DNA from: Solicola gregarius
GTDB taxonomy: Bacteria; Actinomycetota; Actinomycetes; Propionibacteriales; Nocardioidaceae
Assembly: GCF_025790165.1 (NCBI RefSeq)
Contig: NZ_CP094970.1
Location: 124,001-188,000, forward strand
Reading direction: 5' to 3'
DNA: 64,000 nt
Positions within the stretch are counted from its first letter, which is position 1. Each line of letters begins with the position of its first letter. The position numbers and the translations under genes were made by a program. This document shows positions 62,329 to 64,000 of this stretch, in pieces. The notes under the pieces were generated by a model. The model did not search any database and was not told where the DNA came from. It saw only the letters and a program-made list of their open reading frames with translations.

Positions 62329-62697
62329 ATGAGGCAATTCGGCGAACTGGAGGCCGTGGTCATGGACCGCCTGTGGTCTCGGGCTGAGCCGGCGACGGTC
62401 CGCGAGATCCGCACCGACGTGAACGAGGAGCGTCCGGTCGCGTATACGACGGTGATGACGGTGATGGACAACCTGCACCGCAAGGGGTTCCTGGACCGGG
62501 AGAAGGCCGGTCGCGCGTGGCGGTACCGTCCGGTCAAGACCCGCGAGGAGTACACCGCGGACTTGATGCGCGAGGTGCTGGACTCCGGCGCCGACCGTGA
62601 CGCCACGCTGGTGCACTTCCTGGGCTCGATGAGTCACACCGAGGTCGGGGACCTGAAGGCGATGCTCGAGCGCGCTACTCGGCGGCAGAAGCCATGA
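62329..62697 (+). CDS. BlaI/MecI/CopY family transcriptional repressor
   Basis: The 122-aa protein has the winged helix of the Penicillinase_R family: FGELEAVVMDRLWSRAEPAT, VREIRTDVNEERPVAYTTVM, TVMDNLHRKGFLDREKAGRA. The C-terminal part would make the dimer and hold the site cut on induction. SD AGGGAGG lies upstream of ATG 62329. It is coupled by ATGA to a membrane M56 peptidase, the standard BlaI-BlaR pair. No box lies directly before it, so transcription probably comes from the 60691 promoter. Confidence 0.93.
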   Translation: MRQFGELEAVVMDRLWSRAEPATVREIRTDVNEERPVAYTTVMTVMDNLHRKGFLDREKAGRAWRYRPVKTREEYTADLMREVLDSGADRDATLVHFLGSMSHTEVGDLKAMLERATRRQKP

Positions 62698-63656
62698 ACG
62701 CCGTCCTCGGCCTCCTGGTCTTCGCCGTCGCCGCGTCGACCGTCGCGGTTGCGGCACTACGTCGCGCGGCGTGGACGCACCGCGCCCCGCGACTCGCGAT
62801 CGCCATGTGGCAGGCCCTGTCCGCGTCGATGCTCGCGTCGCTGATCCTCGCCGGCGCAGCCATGGCCGTACCCGCCCTTCCGTTGACCACCGACGCCGCT
62901 GAACTGCTCCACACCTGCGCGATGACACTGCGCGCGATGTACACCAGCCCCGGCGGCGCGGCCGCGGCGATCGTCGCAGGCGCCGTGACGATCGGGCTGA
63001 CCGCAAGGGTGACCTACTGCCTGGTCGACGAGCTCCTGCGGGCACGCTCCCAGCGTCGCCGCCAGGAGCAGACCCTTGCGCTGGTCGCCCACGACGACCA
63101 CCGACTCGGGGTCACGATCGTCGACCACCCGGACGTGGCCGCGTACTGCATGCCCGGTCGCCGGCGGCGGGTCGTGCTCACCAGCGCCGCGGTCGACGCG
63201 CTCGACACCTCGCAGCGTTCGGCGATCGTCGCGCACGAGCTTGCACACCTGCGCGCCCGGCACCACCTCGTCATCGCCGCGGCGCGGGCCCTGCACCGGG
63301 CGGTACCGGTGCCGCCACTACGCGTCGCCGCGTCCGAGGTCATCGCGCTTGTGGAGATGGCGGCAGACGACGCTGCGGCCGCACGCCATGACCGCTTCAC
63401 CGTGGCAGGTGCGCTGGTGCGGATGGCCGAGATGAAGGCCCCGGCCGGCGCGTTGGGCGCGGCAGGCAGCGCCACATCGCTGGCTCGCCGCGTCAACCGA
63501 CTTGTCGATGATCCGGCACGGATGCGGCCGCTCACGAGGGGGGCCGTGCTGCTCGTCCTAGCCGGTGTCCTGCTCGTGCCGTTGGCGCTTGCCGCGTCAC
63601 CCGCGTATGCCGCGACCGCGATCGACTACTGCCCGGTCATGGTCACGCCGGCCTAG
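62694..63656 (+). CDS. M56-family membrane metallopeptidase (BlaR1/MecR1-like)
   Basis: The 320-aa protein has N-terminal helices (LGLLVFAVAASTVAVAAL, ALSASMLASLILAGAAMAVP), a helix near residue 85, the zinc motif VAHELAHLRARHH (HELAH) and a downstream Glu in ALVEMAADDAAAARHD, then a C-terminal helix. Unlike BlaR1/MecR1 it has no penicillin-binding sensor domain, so the signal is not obviously a beta-lactam. It should cut the BlaI-type partner or a protease cascade to derepress the boxes. A short tail with CPVMVTPA is outside. Confidence 0.9.
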   Translation: MNAVLGLLVFAVAASTVAVAALRRAAWTHRAPRLAIAMWQALSASMLASLILAGAAMAVPALPLTTDAAELLHTCAMTLRAMYTSPGGAAAAIVAGAVTIGLTARVTYCLVDELLRARSQRRRQEQTLALVAHDDHRLGVTIVDHPDVAAYCMPGRRRRVVLTSAAVDALDTSQRSAIVAHELAHLRARHHLVIAAARALHRAVPVPPLRVAASEVIALVEMAADDAAAARHDRFTVAGALVRMAEMKAPAGALGAAGSATSLARRVNRLVDDPARMRPLTRGAVLLVLAGVLLVPLALAASPAYAATAIDYCPVMVTPA

Positions 63657-63659
63657 CGG

Positions 63660-64000
63660 TCACAGGTCGCCGAACTCGTAGCTGTCGGGAATCTCCACGT
63701 CCGCATCGGGCGGTCCGAACACCATGCTGATTTGCTGATGCGGCTCGAGGCGCAACAGGCGCGGATCCCCGTCGATCTTGTCGCCGTTCACGTAGACCGC
63801 CAGATCCTTGCCGTCGCCGGCGTTCAGCGCGCCGAGGCGGTCGGGTCCGAGCTTGACGTTCCACTCGGTGAACAGCTGCCCGAGCGTGAACGGCTGCCCT
63901 TCCGTGTCGGCCTCGACGTGGATGATCCCGTCGCCCTCGTGGGTGTGCAGCGCCGCCATCGCACCGCTGGCCGGGTCCACGCCGAGGTTCGCCGGGACGG
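63660..64000 (-). CDS. Extracytoplasmic protein of unknown function, C-terminal part
   Basis: The frame runs off the right edge; the last ~113 residues are visible. VPANLGVDPASGAMAALHTH, TLGQLFTEWNVKLGPDRLGA and AVYVNGDKIDGDPRLLRLEP belong to a conserved actinobacterial protein, usually with an N-terminal membrane anchor, that I have seen in copper/redox gene neighbourhoods, without known function. It ends tail to tail with the M56 gene, 3 bp between stops. The start and any signal sequence are outside the window. Confidence 0.6.
   Translation of the reverse strand, partial: VPANLGVDPASGAMAALHTHEGDGIIHVEADTEGQPFTLGQLFTEWNVKLGPDRLGALNAGDGKDLAVYVNGDKIDGDPRLLRLEPHQQISMVFGPPDADVEIPDSYEFGDL

Noticed and set aside
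1-64000. CRISPR array, rRNA genes, retron or classical phage structural genes
   Set aside because: I found no regularly spaced repeats, no rRNA sequence, and no reverse transcriptase, capsid, portal or terminase motifs in the window.

Overview
The window is high-GC bacterial DNA with GTG/ATG starts, purine-rich Shine-Dalgarno (SD) sites and many 4-bp start/stop overlaps. The families present (DUF3145 next to fabF, GAF-ANTAR proteins, DUF7144, DUF6153, VanW/YoaR-type protein, a second incomplete nuo cluster) point to an actinomycete. Gene content resembles Nocardioidaceae/Propionibacteriales, but the genus cannot be fixed from sequence alone.

Layout. (1) 1-8.1 kb is mostly chromosomal: the end of fabF with a scrap of an acyl-CoA carboxylase beta gene behind it, DUF3145, an NAD(P)-binding protein, an AI-2E-type permease, a MarR/DJ-1 operon with a clear promoter-operator, an arginase-family enzyme, a methyltransferase and a TetR. 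(2) 8.2-18.1 kb is a mobile hotspot. One oxidoreductase gene carries a stop codon and a frameshift. Its neighbouring paralogue is split by an 8,572-bp Tn554-like element. That element holds two tyrosine-recombinase genes; the first is interrupted by a complete IS3-family and a complete IS256-family element with intact target duplications. It also carries a secreted serine protease and a lipoprotein. (3) 18.1-24.1 kb has a GAF-ANTAR/STAS/Nudix-like signalling cluster, small hypothetical genes and a degraded patch beside a tRNA(CAT) gene. (4) 24.1-38.5 kb is stable metabolism: PIG-L deacetylase, MgtC, SDR, flavin monooxygenase, LuxR, nitroreductase, RTX-like protein, and a GntR-centred module (secreted M14 peptidase, NhaC-like transporter, D-cysteine desulfhydrase-like PLP enzyme, Asp/Glu racemase) whose two promoters share a nearly identical 23-bp element. 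(5) From 38.54 kb, where a 3' fragment of tRNA-Asn lies, to the end the DNA looks like a genomic island: transposase debris, DUF305/DUF6153 genes, an ArsR gene with a threonine-synthase-like enzyme and a decayed amino-acid ABC transporter, a TetR/MFS/VanW drug-response cassette, an eight-gene complex-I-like cluster, and a thioredoxin-CcdA-BlaI-M56 operon.

How the parts may work together. The most interesting system is at 51.5-63.7 kb. A nuo-like operon (nuoA, a His-rich NuoB/NuoD-like hybrid, then nuoH, J, K, L, M, N) keeps the membrane proton-pumping arm but lacks NuoC, E, F, G, I and any recognisable Fe-S or flavin subunit. The intergenic regions upstream of this operon and of the thioredoxin/CcdA/BlaI/M56 operon both carry the same dyad, CTACTA-N7-TAGTAG, which resembles BlaI/MecI operators. 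This suggests that a BlaR/BlaI-type sensor-repressor controls both an unusual ion-translocating complex and a periplasmic thiol-redox pathway.

Frameshifts and stop codons are concentrated in the accessory DNA, and the core genes read cleanly. Real decay is therefore likely, although some single-base indels in homopolymers could be consensus errors.
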